Source: Mesorhizobium sp. M4B.F.Ca.ET.203.01.1.1
GTDB taxonomy: Bacteria; Pseudomonadota; Alphaproteobacteria; Rhizobiales; Rhizobiaceae
Reading direction: 5' to 3'
Assembly (NCBI RefSeq): GCF_004791025.1
Contig: NZ_SRUO01000008.1
Span: forward strand, 202,644-266,643
DNA length: 64,000 nt
Shown: piece by piece, positions 18,943 through 27,592 of the stretch
Numbering within the stretch: the stretch's first letter is position 1
Layout of the letters: each line of letters starts with the position of its first letter
Notes under the pieces: model-generated
Seen by the model: only the letters and a program-made list of their open reading frames with translations
What the model was told of the DNA's origin: nothing
The model's database searches: none
Translations under genes and position numbers: made by a program

Positions 18943-19142
18943 ATCCGCCGCTCTTGTGACCCATTCCAGATTTTCGCCCCGGCAAAAGCCGGATTCGAAT
19001 CATGGCAACAGGGTAGCCGACGGATCGCCGTCCGAGAATCCCCATTCTGGGGAGATGTTGGATTTCAACAGATTAGCTTATGCCTCAGGCTCTCGGATGG
19101 CCGCGGCAGAGGAGGAAGGAGCATCGGGCCCGACAATGCCAA

Positions 19143-19171
19143 ACGCCGCGCATCCGTTGGACACGCGGCGT
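19143..19171 (-). terminator. Possible terminator after the TolC-type gene
   Basis: An 8-bp inverted repeat (ACGCCGCG / CGCGGCGT) with a 13-base loop, 35 bases past the stop of the minus-strand TolC-type gene. Only a short T tract follows on that strand, so activity is uncertain. Confidence 0.45.
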
Positions 19172-19205
19172 CTTGCCGAGCCGAACCTTGATTGCAGTGG
19201 ACGCT

Positions 19206-20618
19206 TTAGCGGCCGTCGGGCGTGCGCAGCCCGTACCACTTGTCCTTGACGGCGTTGTAGTGCTCTTCCGGCTTGTACTTCGTCACGTTGAGCGCGAGGC
19301 GATCGACCGACAGCCGGCCGGTCGCCGACAGGATGGCGTAGCTCGCCACCACCACGTCGCGCTCCGAACTGGCAAGGTTGATCTTGGCGCTGATGACGGC
19401 GTTCTGCGCGTTCAGCACGTCGAGCGTGGTGCGCTGGCCGACATTGCGCTCCTCGATGACGCCGTTGAGCGCCAGTTGGGCCGCGGCGATGACCTGCCTG
19501 TTGGCGGCGACGCTTTGCTGCGCGGCTGTGTACTGCGTCCACGCCGAGGTCACGGCCTGGCGCACCTGATCGCGGCTGACATCGACCTCGATGCGGGCCT
19601 GGCTCAGCGATTCCTTCTTCTGTCGCACCAGTGCCGAGGTGCGGCCGCCCGAATAGATCGGGATGGTCAGCGTCGCGCCGATGCTGGCCGAATTGGTGGT
19701 GCCGTCCGACGTGCTCAGGGCACCGGGCACGGTGTTGCGATAGGCGCTGGAAACGCCTGCATTGGCGGAAAGCTGCGGCAGCAGCGCGCCTTCCTGCGAC
19801 TTCACCGCGAACGCCGCCGCGTCGACCAGGTGCGCGGTGGCAAGGATAGCCGGATGCTCGGCCGAGGCGATGACGATCGCCGCGTCGAGGCTGGACGGCA
19901 AAAGCCTGGCCAGCGGCGCCGCTGCCTTGAGCTTGCCGGGCTCGTCGCCGACGATCTGGTGATAGGTCGCCGCACTGGCCAGCGCCTGGGCGCGGGCGGC
20001 GCTGAGCTGCGCCACGGCGGTCGAGCGCGAGGCATCGGCCTGGGCTACGTCGGTGCGCGTGCCTTCGCCGACCTCGAAGCGCGAGCGCGCGGCGCGCGCC
20101 TGCTCGGTCAGGAACTGAAGGTTCTGTTCGGTGAGCACCGCCACCTGGCGGTCGCGGATGACATCCATATAGGCGCTTGCCGCGTTGAACAGGATGTTTT
20201 CCTCGGTGTTGCGCAGGCTTTCGACCGAGGCCCGGACCTGGGCTTCCGCGGCCGCGACGTTGTTCCTGGTCTGGAACCCGTCGAACAGCGTCTGGTCGAT
20301 CTGCACGCCGAAATTGCCGGTGGTCAGGCGCACACTCTGGTTGGTGCCGTTCAGATGGCTGCTCGAATAGTCGATGCTGCCGGAACCGGTAACGGTCGGG
20401 CGCCAGCCGGACTTGGCGATGGCCACGCCCTCGTCGGTGACGCGCACACCGGCGCGGGCGGAATTCAGCTGCGAATTGTTCTGGTAGGCCTTGGCAAGCG
20501 CGCCGGTGATGGTTTCCGCCGAGGCGGCCAGCGGCGAAAGCGCTGTCGCGGAAACCAGGATGGCGGCTAGAACAGTCTTGCGTACGGACGGCACGTAATA
20601 TCCCTCATTCGTTTGCAT
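19206..20618 (-). CDS. tolC: TolC-family outer-membrane channel
   Basis: A 470-residue outer-membrane efflux channel subunit. The signal peptide (VRKTVLAAILVSATALSPLAASA) is followed by two homologous OEP halves: the first starts ETITGALAKAYQNNSQL, the second after about residue 240. Long coiled-coil helices rich in Ala/Gln and the segment GQRTTLDVLNAQNAVISA are typical of TolC. Such channels complete tripartite drug efflux and type I secretion machines. The frame opens nine codons earlier, but MQTNEGYYVPSV is the better start. No transporter partner is adjacent. Confidence 0.9.
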   Translation of the reverse strand: MQTNEGYYVPSVRKTVLAAILVSATALSPLAASAETITGALAKAYQNNSQLNSARAGVRVTDEGVAIAKSGWRPTVTGSGSIDYSSSHLNGTNQSVRLTTGNFGVQIDQTLFDGFQTRNNVAAAEAQVRASVESLRNTEENILFNAASAYMDVIRDRQVAVLTEQNLQFLTEQARAARSRFEVGEGTRTDVAQADASRSTAVAQLSAARAQALASAATYHQIVGDEPGKLKAAAPLARLLPSSLDAAIVIASAEHPAILATAHLVDAAAFAVKSQEGALLPQLSANAGVSSAYRNTVPGALSTSDGTTNSASIGATLTIPIYSGGRTSALVRQKKESLSQARIEVDVSRDQVRQAVTSAWTQYTAAQQSVAANRQVIAAAQLALNGVIEERNVGQRTTLDVLNAQNAVISAKINLASSERDVVVASYAILSATGRLSVDRLALNVTKYKPEEHYNAVKDKWYGLRTPDGR

Positions 20619-20777
20619 GGGAACCGCGCCACGACAGTCGCTCATCCATGAGCAGCCGGCGCCGCGCTTCTATCGTTCCCCCGCTGACTGCCCCCGAGAA
20701 TACATGGTTATGCGATCAGCAACGATTGTTCAAATGCAAGCGATCACGACAGCGCGTTCACTGCAAGGCAAAAACGC

Positions 20778-21452
20778 TCAGAATTCAAATGCGTGGGTAC
20801 GTTCAAAGCCAGGTAGTGGCTTAATTGCCGCATTAAACGCGCGTCTGCCCGTTACAACCCCCCCTGCTTTGAAAAAGAGCCTGGCCACGCCCGAATTGCC
20901 CTGCCCTTCAACGGCGACGAGACGGCCTTCCTCCGCAAGCTGGTCGAGCAGCGCGGCCGGCACTTCCTCGACGCTGCCGCCGACGAAGATCACATCGTAG
21001 GGCGCCTTGACGGCATGCCCCTGCGCCAACGGCCCGGTGACCACGGTCACGTTGTCGCAGGCCAGCGCCGAGAGCGCCGATCCGGCGATTTCCGCCAGCG
21101 CCGAATCGCTTTCCAGCGCAATCACGGAGCGGGCCAGCCGCGACAGAAGAGCGGCCGAATAGCCGGTGCCGCAGCCGACATCGAGCACCGAATCGCCGGC
21201 GCCGATCTCGGCCAGTTGCAAGAGCTTGGCCAGCGGCGAAGGCTCCATCAGATAGCGCGCGCCGCTGCCGTTGGCGCCGCTGGAGATGCGAATGTCCTCA
21301 TCGATATAGGCAAGATCGCGCTGGCCGGCGCCGACAAAGCTCTCGCGCGGCACCGAAAGCATGGCATCGATCAACGGCGCGCTGGTCACGTCGGTGGTGC
21401 GGACCTGGCCATCGACCATCTTGACGCGGCGTTCGGAGAAATCAGCGCTCAT
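20778..21452 (-). CDS. pcm: Protein-L-isoaspartate O-methyltransferase family protein
   Basis: A 224-residue SAM-dependent methyltransferase of the PCMT type. Visible elements are MVDGQVRTTDVTS near the N-terminus, a PRESFVG segment, the SAM-binding glycine loop VLDVGCGTGYSAALLSR, and YDVIFVGGSVEEVP. The family repairs isoaspartyl residues, though many rhizobial members are only distantly related, so the substrate is not certain. The frame extends upstream across the tRNA-Cys gene. The start MSADFSERRVKMVDG gives the usual length. Confidence 0.85.
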   Translation of the reverse strand: MSADFSERRVKMVDGQVRTTDVTSAPLIDAMLSVPRESFVGAGQRDLAYIDEDIRISSGANGSGARYLMEPSPLAKLLQLAEIGAGDSVLDVGCGTGYSAALLSRLARSVIALESDSALAEIAGSALSALACDNVTVVTGPLAQGHAVKAPYDVIFVGGSVEEVPAALLDQLAEEGRLVAVEGQGNSGVARLFFKAGGVVTGRRAFNAAIKPLPGFERTHAFEF

Positions 21453-21547
21453 CGTTCCAACCAATCCGCCCAACAAGGCCCGCCTGCCGCGCCACGACCG
21501 CGGTCCAATCCGACCGGAACGCCTGCTCCCTAAGGAGCCCAGGCAAC

Positions 21548-21621
21548 TGGAGGCCTCGCCCGGAATCGAACCGGGGTGCAAGGATTTGCAGTCCTCTGCG
21601 TAACCACTCCGCCACGAGGCC
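21548..21621 (-). tRNA. tRNA-Cys (GCA)
   Basis: On the minus strand a complete cloverleaf: acceptor GGCCTCG/CGAGGCC, D arm GCGGAGTGGTTACGC, anticodon loop with GCA (CTGCAAA), T arm with GGTTCGATTCC, discriminator U and an encoded CCA. The U73 discriminator and GCA anticodon identify cysteine. Confidence 0.96.
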
Positions 21622-21888
21622 TCGTTGCTCCCGGCGTTCCGAGCGGACTCAATATGTTGGCGGCGAAAGGCCGTCAAGCGCCCGCGCGCCATTCCCGGCG
21701 CTTTCCTCAGGCGAGCACCGGACACCGTTTCCGATCGGTTTTCATGAGCGCGCAGCCTTCGCCTGTGACGGAGCCACCCGGCTTGCGCTGCGGCGGCGTG
21801 AAGCGCCGCAACGCTTTTTCATGCCCTGTTCGATTCCGGGCGAGGCCTCCAGGAGATCTGCGAGAGGCCGGCAAAGCGCCCGGCCAAA

Positions 21889-22164
21889 TCAATCCGGACG
21901 GCGCCGGCGTTCCCACCATACGACGAAGCGGCGCCGGTGGCGGCGCACCATGGCGAATTCGTAGGAAAGCACGAGCAATCCGATTGGAATCATCCAGAAG
22001 CCCAGGATGGGCAAGAAGCCGAGAATGCCGCCGAGAATCAGCACGACGCCGATGGCGATCCTGAGCCCGCGCGAGCGCGGCATGGTGAACTCACGGCCGA
22101 AGACCGTGATTTTCCGTGCCGGTGCGTCGTCGCCTGCTGCAGTCATCTCGATCTCGGTTCCCAT
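21889..22164 (-). CDS. Small two-helix membrane protein (PGPGW-like)
   Basis: A 91-residue protein. A polar N-terminus holds KITVFGREFTMPRSR, two adjacent hydrophobic helices follow (GLRIAIGVVLILGGILGFLP and FWMIPIGLLVLSYEFAMV), and the tail is very basic (RRHRRRFVVWWERRRRPD). The helix-turn-helix hairpin resembles the PGPGW transmembrane family, although the signature here is degenerate (LPILGFWMIPIG). Function unknown. It lies between the two tRNA genes. Confidence 0.65.
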   Translation of the reverse strand: MGTEIEMTAAGDDAPARKITVFGREFTMPRSRGLRIAIGVVLILGGILGFLPILGFWMIPIGLLVLSYEFAMVRRHRRRFVVWWERRRRPD

Positions 22165-22363
22165 CGATTAAAGACATCGGCCGCCCAAGGCCGCAACGCC
22201 TTTCGCCGCCCTACGTTCCTTGCGGAACCGCTCATATGAGGAGCCCAGCCGTCGATTGCCAGAAAGCGCCATGCACAAAATGGCGGAAAAAAATGTGAAA
22301 TGCTTCTTTGCAAAGCCGAAACGGGTTTGCTATAGGCTGCGCCACTCACACAAGAGCCTCTGT

Positions 22364-22438
22364 TCCCCGGTAGCTCAGTGGTAGAGCAACCGGCTGTTAA
22401 CCGGTTGGTCGCTGGTTCGAATCCGGCCCGGGGAGCCA
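22364..22438 (+). tRNA. tRNA-Asn (GTT)
   Basis: A complete 75-base tRNA with encoded CCA: acceptor TCCCCGG/CCGGGGA, D arm GCTCAGTGGTAGAGC, anticodon stem-loop with GTT, T arm CTGGTTCGAATCCGG. Everything downstream differs in character from the conserved core upstream, so the 3' end of this tRNA is the likely attachment site of the island. Confidence 0.97.
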
Positions 22439-22559
22439 ACATTTCCAAGGTCTTCAGAGATTTTAGGAACGGCCAAAAAACGGCTGATCTACAGCATATC
22501 TACACAACTCGACTTCGCTAGGCGCCGATCTACACGGACCAGGAAGGAGAGAACCTACG

Positions 22560-22721
22560 ATGGAACGCATTTTTGACGAGCTGATCGGCCTGCAGATGAA
22601 GCGGCCGGCACGCCGGTGGCGAGCCACGGCAACCGAGTTGGCGCTCCGAATAACCAGCAGCCTTGCGACTGGTCTCGCGATTGGCGTCGGGATCGCGTTC
22701 GGTCTGGTACTCGCCGGATAG
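22560..22721 (+). CDS. Small single-pass membrane peptide next to tRNA-Asn
   Basis: A 53-residue frame. It starts MERIFDELIGLQMKRPAR with a strong AGGAAGGAGA ribosome-binding site ahead of the ATG, then a basic segment (RRWRATATELALR) and a C-terminal hydrophobic helix (LATGLAIGVGIAFGLVLAG). It is the first frame after the tRNA. Function unknown; it could be a short membrane peptide of the mobile element. Confidence 0.55.
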   Translation: MERIFDELIGLQMKRPARRWRATATELALRITSSLATGLAIGVGIAFGLVLAG

Positions 22722-22783
22722 CCCCCTTAAAAATTCTCCGCGTGCACCGTATTTTTACCGAAGCAGCGCGTTACAATGTGGAA

Positions 22784-23422
22784 ATGAGCAAAAAGGCTGA
22801 GACCATAGTCATAGCGGCCTTCACGGAAGAAGACGCCGCGCGTCTCACCGGCCTTTCAGTCCGCCAACTGCGGCACTGGGACCGGACGAACTTCTTTGCG
22901 CCAAGCCTGGGCAACGAGAATCGCAAGCTTGCCTACGCTCGACTGTATAGCTTCAAGGACCTTGTGGCGCTGCGCGTGCTCGACGAGCTTCGCAACGAAT
23001 CTCGGGTCTCGATGCAGCATCTTCGCGAGGTCAAGGACAAGCTCCTGGCGCTCGGAGAGCACTGGGCGTCGACAACCCTTTACGTGCTCAAGAAGAAGGT
23101 GGTTTTCGTCAACAACGAAACCAACCAGCACGAAGAGGTCGTTTCAGGTCAAGGAGTCCTACAAATCCCGTTGCAGGTGGTAGCTGGCGACATGCAGGAG
23201 CGTGTTAGGCTCTGGCGCCAACGCGATTCATCGGCCGCTGGCCGTATCGAGAAGCGTCATGGGTTCGGCAACACGTCGGTCGTTGCCGGAACGCGCATCC
23301 CGGTGGGAAACATCAAAGCCTTTGCGGAATCGGGCTACACGGTCGAGCAGATCATGCGTGAATATCCCACGCTGACGAAGTCGGACGTGGAAGCTGCGCT
23401 CGCATTCGACAGCGCTGCTTGA
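22784..23422 (+). CDS. MerR-type HTH / DUF433 antitoxin
   Basis: A 212-residue protein. The N-terminal MerR-like helix-turn-helix (EDAARLTGLSVRQLRHWDR, then the wing with RLYSFKDLVALRVLDEL) is fused to a C-terminal DUF433 domain (NTSVVAGTRIPVGNIKAF ... YTVEQIMREYPTLTKSDVE). This resembles VapB45-type antitoxins: the HTH part would bind the operon promoter and the DUF433 part the partner toxin. A longer frame exists, but MSKKAETIVIAAFTEED follows the end of the upstream small gene and fits the domain boundary. Its stop overlaps the next start. Confidence 0.78.
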   Translation: MSKKAETIVIAAFTEEDAARLTGLSVRQLRHWDRTNFFAPSLGNENRKLAYARLYSFKDLVALRVLDELRNESRVSMQHLREVKDKLLALGEHWASTTLYVLKKKVVFVNNETNQHEEVVSGQGVLQIPLQVVAGDMQERVRLWRQRDSSAAGRIEKRHGFGNTSVVAGTRIPVGNIKAFAESGYTVEQIMREYPTLTKSDVEAALAFDSAA

Positions 23423-23820
23423 AGGCGCTGGCAGCTCATCTCATTTTCCTGCTGGACGCCAGCGCTCCCGAATCCGTTGCGCTGGCGGTCGAAAAGGCCG
23501 GGCACAAAGCGATCCGGCACAGCGACGTGCTCGCCGAAGGTGCCTCGGACATCGTGGTATGTGAAACCGCCTTGGCCAACAGCGCGATCTTGATCGCCGT
23601 CGACAAGGACATGAAGCAGCTCACAAAACGCTTCAACCCTGACCAGGAGCGTTTCAAAAAGCTCAGCATGATCCAGATCGCCTGCAACGGTGTGATGGCA
23701 TCAAAGCGGCTTGAGCAGGCCCTGAGCATGATCGAACATGAATGGGCGGTCAGCCAAAAGAAGGCCGCTTCCCGTCTCTGGTTCGAGATCGCCAATCACC
23801 GGATGACGACCTATCGGTGA
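23419..23820 (+). CDS. DUF5615 PIN-like toxin
   Basis: A 133-residue PIN-like protein. The first strand and acidic residue are in LIFLLDASAPESVALAVEKA, and further acidic positions lie in DIVVCETALANSAIL and IAVDKDMKQLTKRF. This matches the DUF5615 / VapC45 PIN-like group, proposed RNases. It starts with TTG overlapping the antitoxin stop (TTGA), a coupling typical of toxin-antitoxin operons, and lies beside the tRNA end of the island. RNase activity is inferred from the family. Confidence 0.75.
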   Translation: MKALAAHLIFLLDASAPESVALAVEKAGHKAIRHSDVLAEGASDIVVCETALANSAILIAVDKDMKQLTKRFNPDQERFKKLSMIQIACNGVMASKRLEQALSMIEHEWAVSQKKAASRLWFEIANHRMTTYR

Positions 23821-23920
23821 GCCCGGCCGTGGAGCGACCGAGCACCCACCGAACAGGCACCAGCCTACACCACCGCCAAAAGCGGCAAACGGGCAAGCCT
23901 CTGATGGCCCAGGGAACATC

Positions 23921-23975
23921 TGCTCTCTGCAGCGGTAGAGCACTCCCTTACCAAGGGAGAGTTCGACGACTCCAT
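23921..23975 (+). other. Degenerate tRNA-like fragment (tRNA-Gly-like)
   Basis: The sequence has a D-arm-like GCTC...GGTAGAGC and a perfect 5-bp anticodon stem (CTCCC/GGGAG) with loop TTACCAA, close to the usual tRNA-Gly arm with TTGCCAA. The T arm and acceptor stem do not pair, so this is probably a decayed tRNA or a piece carried by the element. It lies between the toxin gene and traA in a 236-base gap that holds nothing else I recognise. Confidence 0.4.
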
Positions 23976-24056
23976 CTCATTCATGGTCATCATCGTCGTT
24001 GTCGATGGGAACTACCTTCGTCGACGACACGCTCGACATGCCATTTCGTAATAAGT

Positions 24057-27000
24057 TTAGATGCCCCTGCCACGCCCAATGCCAATGCCGTGGCTGAACG
24101 CAAGTTCCGCGCCCAGGCGCCGGCCGGATTCAACCTGTATGCCAAGCGCCTTCTTTTGGTTGGCGAGCAGCGATTCCAGTTGCGGATCGCGCTCAAGGCT
24201 CTTGGCCATGTCGGACATGGCCGAACGCGTTGACCTGTAGCCGGACATATCGCCGGCCTGGTATTGGCGCTGGCTTGTCCTTTTCCGCTTTTGCCAGTCT
24301 TCCACGAAACGGGCGGCCCGGCGGTCTGGATCGGTGCGGATTTCGGTTTCAAGCTGGAGAGCGCGCACGATGCGGTTGACGCGACCGGCTCGCGCTTCAA
24401 GAACCAAGTCGGGATTCTTGACGTAGGCCGCTTCGGCATCGCGCGAGCCATAGGGCCGAACCTTCTCGAAAGCGTTGCGCGCATCTTTCAATTCGCGCAT
24501 CTGCTCAGGAGTCCCCTGCCCGTTCGCATTTCCTGCGCGGATAGCAGCGTCGAGCGCGCGAGCATGGCGCACAAGCGCCTTCGTGCGAGCGTTGCGCAAC
24601 GCCGCTTCCGGATCCACCGGCGCATCCGCCTCGCGCTGCGCTCCCCTGGCGGAAGCTTCTTTTTCAGGCACGGCGCCGGCATCGCCGCTTTGCGCTCGAC
24701 CGTCTTCCCCTCCCGGAATGCGCCCACGGTCCTGACCGGGCCCGACGTCTGCGGGCGAGCGCAACCCGTCGAGCAGCCCGCTGATCTTGTCGCGCAACTT
24801 CTCCGGTACGACCCGGCGCACGAACTCGACCACGCGCTCGCGGAAGGTGATGCCGCGGCGCTCGGCGTAGTGTTGCGCCGGGTCGATCTGATCGTAATCC
24901 GACGCCATATCCTTGGCGCGGTCGCGTGACAGCGCGCGGACAAGTCGTTCGCGGGTCGCGAAGTCTTCGCTGCCGTAATGCAGATCCATCCCATCCCGAT
25001 GTCGCGACAAGGACACGTAGCCGCTGTGCGCATCCATGCCTGGCGTCGCCAGCACATGGGTGCGGTTGACCGTCATGCCCTGCGCCTTGTGGATGGTCGC
25101 GGCATAGCCGTGGTCGATGTGGGCATAGTCCTTCAGGTCAAAGCGCAGAGACCTGCCGTCGTCGGTTTGAACCGTCATCGTCTGCACGCTGACTTCTTCG
25201 ATCACGCCGAGCGTGCCGTTCTTGACGCCAAGCGACCGCTCGTTGCGCAGGAACATGACCCGGTCGCCGCGTGCGAAGGTCCTTGCACCGCGCTCGACAA
25301 CCACGTGAACTTCGTCGCCGAGATCTCCAGCAGCGCGCATGCGCTCGCGCGCTGCCTGGTTGAGCGCGCGCACCTCGTCGTTGGTGTGAGTGAGAATGAT
25401 CCGGCTTGCCTCTGGTTGTGCCTGCCTGTCGCGATCCCAGCGTTCGACGAGATTGCTACGCGCCTCGTCGCGCGTCGCAGCCCGATGCACCATCCCTTGT
25501 GTGTCATAGACGTCGATCGCAGCGCCGATCCTGCCGGTTGCAAGATCGCGTGTGGCCTCTCGCTGCCAGTCCTCGCGCTGCCGTCGTACTTGGCCGATCT
25601 CGACGCCGCCGTGGCGTTCGTGGATCGAACGGAATGCGGCCCCAGCTTCGATTGCCTGCAACTGCTGCGGATCGCCGACCAGCACGACCTTTGCGCCGAC
25701 GTTCGCCGCATGGGAGAGCACGCGCTCCAATTGGCGCGTGCCGACCATGCCGGCCTCGTCCACCACCAGGACATCGCTCGCGGTGAGAAGATCGCGGCCC
25801 TGTCCCCAGCTATGTTCCATACTGGCAATGGTGCGCGACGAGATGGCTGATCCGCTTTCGAGATTCTCGGCCGCGATGCCGGAGAGTGCGGCGCCTCGAA
25901 CCTCGTAGCCTGCTGCTGCCCACGCCTGGCGGGCAACGTCCAGCATCGCGCTCTTGCCGGTTCCAGCAAACCCGACGACGACACCAAGACCGCTGCCGTC
26001 GGTGATGTGATCCAGTGCATCAGTCTGCTCGCCTGACAAGACAAGCCCGCGTCGTGTTGCACGCGCCAGAGCAGCGCCCCGATCCCGGTCACTCACCGCA
26101 TGACGCTCCTCCCCGGCCATGCGTTCCGCTGCGCGATGCAGGCGCTGCTCGGTCTCGATCATCTGCCGGGTGGTGAAGCGATCTTCGCCGCGTCCGTCCT
26201 TGCCAAGTTCGACCAGATCGGGCGCGTTGCCGATGGCGCCCATGACATCGTTGAACTGCTCCATTCCGTCGCTGTGCCGATGCGCGAACTTCGCAATGTC
26301 CTTTCTGGTGAAGGTCGATTGCTGATGCGTGATGGCATCGAGCGCCAAGTTGGGGTCGTCGATGATCCGCACGCCATTGTTACGCGCGATCTCGCGGTGC
26401 AGTTCGGCGCGATCTGCTTCAATGCCGGCAGCATCGAGGTGACCGTCCTCAATGCGTTGGGCCGGCGCGCCAATCTGGGTTTGCGGCTCCAAGGCGATGC
26501 CCTGCGCTTCCAGGCTGCGATGATCGATGCGCGCGTCGATATCGAGTTCGGCAAGGCGCTCATTGGCAAGCTCGGCCCATCGTTCGCGCCAGCGCTCGAC
26601 CATTTCAGTGCTGTTCCAGTCGCGTACTTTCGGGCCAAAGCCGTTCTCATCCACTGAGCGCATGGTGAGCATGACATGGGCATGCGGTTTAGTGCTTCCC
26701 TCCCCCGCCCTGTCCCAATGCACGTTGAGATCGGCGACCATGCCACGGCCGACAAACTCTGCCTGCACGAAGTCCCGCGCCAGTTCGATGCCTTGCGCCT
26801 GGCTCAGCTCGCGTGGAAGAGCAAACTCCACCTCACGGGCCAGCTGCGCATCCTTGCGCAGCTCGAACGCCTCGACGTCGTTCCACAGCCGTTCGCGGTC
26901 GCTCCAGGCTTCCGGCGCATTCTCCGGCAGCATCACCTCGGAATGCACGACACCGCGCTTGGCCGAGAAGTCATGAGTGCGTTCAATTCGCTCGTCACGC

Positions 27001-27092
27001 AGCCGCGAAGCCGAGCGGTAGGCCGCTGACGCCACTGCACTCGAGCCTGCCTTGCGGCCAATGACCTTGACGTGAAGATGATAGATCGCCAT
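24057..27092 (-). CDS. traA: Ti-type conjugative relaxase-helicase TraA
   Basis: A 1011-residue bifunctional enzyme. Residues 1-230 are a MobA/MobL (MOBQ) relaxase with the metal-binding histidines in STKPHAHVMLTM (about 137-139). Residues 350-800 are a RecD/TraI-type helicase with Walker A GFAGTGKS (374-381), VLVVDEAGMV and VGDPQQLQAIE, and the motif TIHKAQGMTVNRTHV. The C-terminus is polar and Arg-rich. TraA nicks oriT and unwinds the strand for conjugation. The frame runs 93 codons further upstream through the oriT region, but MAIYHLHVKVIGRKAG is the family start. traC and traD are divergent, as on rhizobial and Agrobacterium plasmids. Confidence 0.93.
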   Translation of the reverse strand: MAIYHLHVKVIGRKAGSSAVASAAYRSASRLRDERIERTHDFSAKRGVVHSEVMLPENAPEAWSDRERLWNDVEAFELRKDAQLAREVEFALPRELSQAQGIELARDFVQAEFVGRGMVADLNVHWDRAGEGSTKPHAHVMLTMRSVDENGFGPKVRDWNSTEMVERWRERWAELANERLAELDIDARIDHRSLEAQGIALEPQTQIGAPAQRIEDGHLDAAGIEADRAELHREIARNNGVRIIDDPNLALDAITHQQSTFTRKDIAKFAHRHSDGMEQFNDVMGAIGNAPDLVELGKDGRGEDRFTTRQMIETEQRLHRAAERMAGEERHAVSDRDRGAALARATRRGLVLSGEQTDALDHITDGSGLGVVVGFAGTGKSAMLDVARQAWAAAGYEVRGAALSGIAAENLESGSAISSRTIASMEHSWGQGRDLLTASDVLVVDEAGMVGTRQLERVLSHAANVGAKVVLVGDPQQLQAIEAGAAFRSIHERHGGVEIGQVRRQREDWQREATRDLATGRIGAAIDVYDTQGMVHRAATRDEARSNLVERWDRDRQAQPEASRIILTHTNDEVRALNQAARERMRAAGDLGDEVHVVVERGARTFARGDRVMFLRNERSLGVKNGTLGVIEEVSVQTMTVQTDDGRSLRFDLKDYAHIDHGYAATIHKAQGMTVNRTHVLATPGMDAHSGYVSLSRHRDGMDLHYGSEDFATRERLVRALSRDRAKDMASDYDQIDPAQHYAERRGITFRERVVEFVRRVVPEKLRDKISGLLDGLRSPADVGPGQDRGRIPGGEDGRAQSGDAGAVPEKEASARGAQREADAPVDPEAALRNARTKALVRHARALDAAIRAGNANGQGTPEQMRELKDARNAFEKVRPYGSRDAEAAYVKNPDLVLEARAGRVNRIVRALQLETEIRTDPDRRAARFVEDWQKRKRTSQRQYQAGDMSGYRSTRSAMSDMAKSLERDPQLESLLANQKKALGIQVESGRRLGAELAFSHGIGIGRGRGI

Positions 27093-27106
27093 CGCGAACA
27101 GATCAT

Positions 27107-27160
27107 TTGCACGTCGAAGCGCACGTCGGCACGACGTATAAGCGCGCCCTCCCTCGAAAA
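27107..27160 (+). other. oriT: Putative oriT with RSF1010/Ti-type nick region
   Basis: Between the divergent traA and traC starts lies TAAGCGCGCCCT (27139-27150), which matches the core of the MOBQ nick region (TAAG-N-GCGCCCT) known from RSF1010 and Ti-type origins. Immediately upstream is a 6-bp inverted repeat, ACGTCG (27123-27128) and CGACGT (27132-27137), with a 3-base loop, the arrangement these relaxases bind. The location between traA and traCD is the classic one. Confidence 0.8.
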
Positions 27161-27264
27161 ATTCTCGGGATGGACCAGCCCGTCCCGGGCTGTCTCGGCG
27201 ACCCTGAAGCCTTCCGGCAGGCGCTCCCCTATCATCGCCGCATCGCCAATCGATGGAGACAGCC

Positions 27265-27591
27265 ATGCGCAAACCCCGAGACTTCGACGCCGAAATGAAA
27301 GCACTGGAAGACAAGGCGCGGGAGCTCAAGACGCGAAAGGTGCAGCAGCTTGGCGAACTGGTGATCGCCACCGGCGCCGATCAACTCAGCAGCGAGGAAC
27401 TCGCCGGCGCGCTGGTCGCAATCACTGAGACGAGAGACGCCGCAAAGCGTGAGGCATGGGCTAAGCGTGGAGTGACGTTTTTCGAAAGCAGGCCCCGGCG
27501 AACTGCTCCGGCATCTCAGCGCAACCATCGCAGCGCTGCAGCGCAACCGGGCAGCACACAATCGCCGTCAGGCGGCACGGGCTCGCAATGA
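27265..27591 (+). CDS. traC: Conjugal transfer protein TraC-like
   Basis: A 108-residue polar protein. It starts MRKPRDFDAEMKALEDKARE, a helical Lys/Glu-rich segment, then QLGELVIATGADQLSSEELA, and has a disordered Ser/Arg/Pro tail. The pattern and its place directly opposite traA match TraC of Ti-type systems, an accessory of oriT processing. The frame opens at an ATG 12 bases earlier, but the GGAGAC site favours the start used here. traD begins two bases after the stop. Confidence 0.72.
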   Translation: MRKPRDFDAEMKALEDKARELKTRKVQQLGELVIATGADQLSSEELAGALVAITETRDAAKREAWAKRGVTFFESRPRRTAPASQRNHRSAAAQPGSTQSPSGGTGSQ

Positions 27592-27592
27592 T

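Noticed and set aside
24978..25850. 290-codon plus-strand frame opposite traA
   Set aside because: Antisense of the helicase domain; no independent support.
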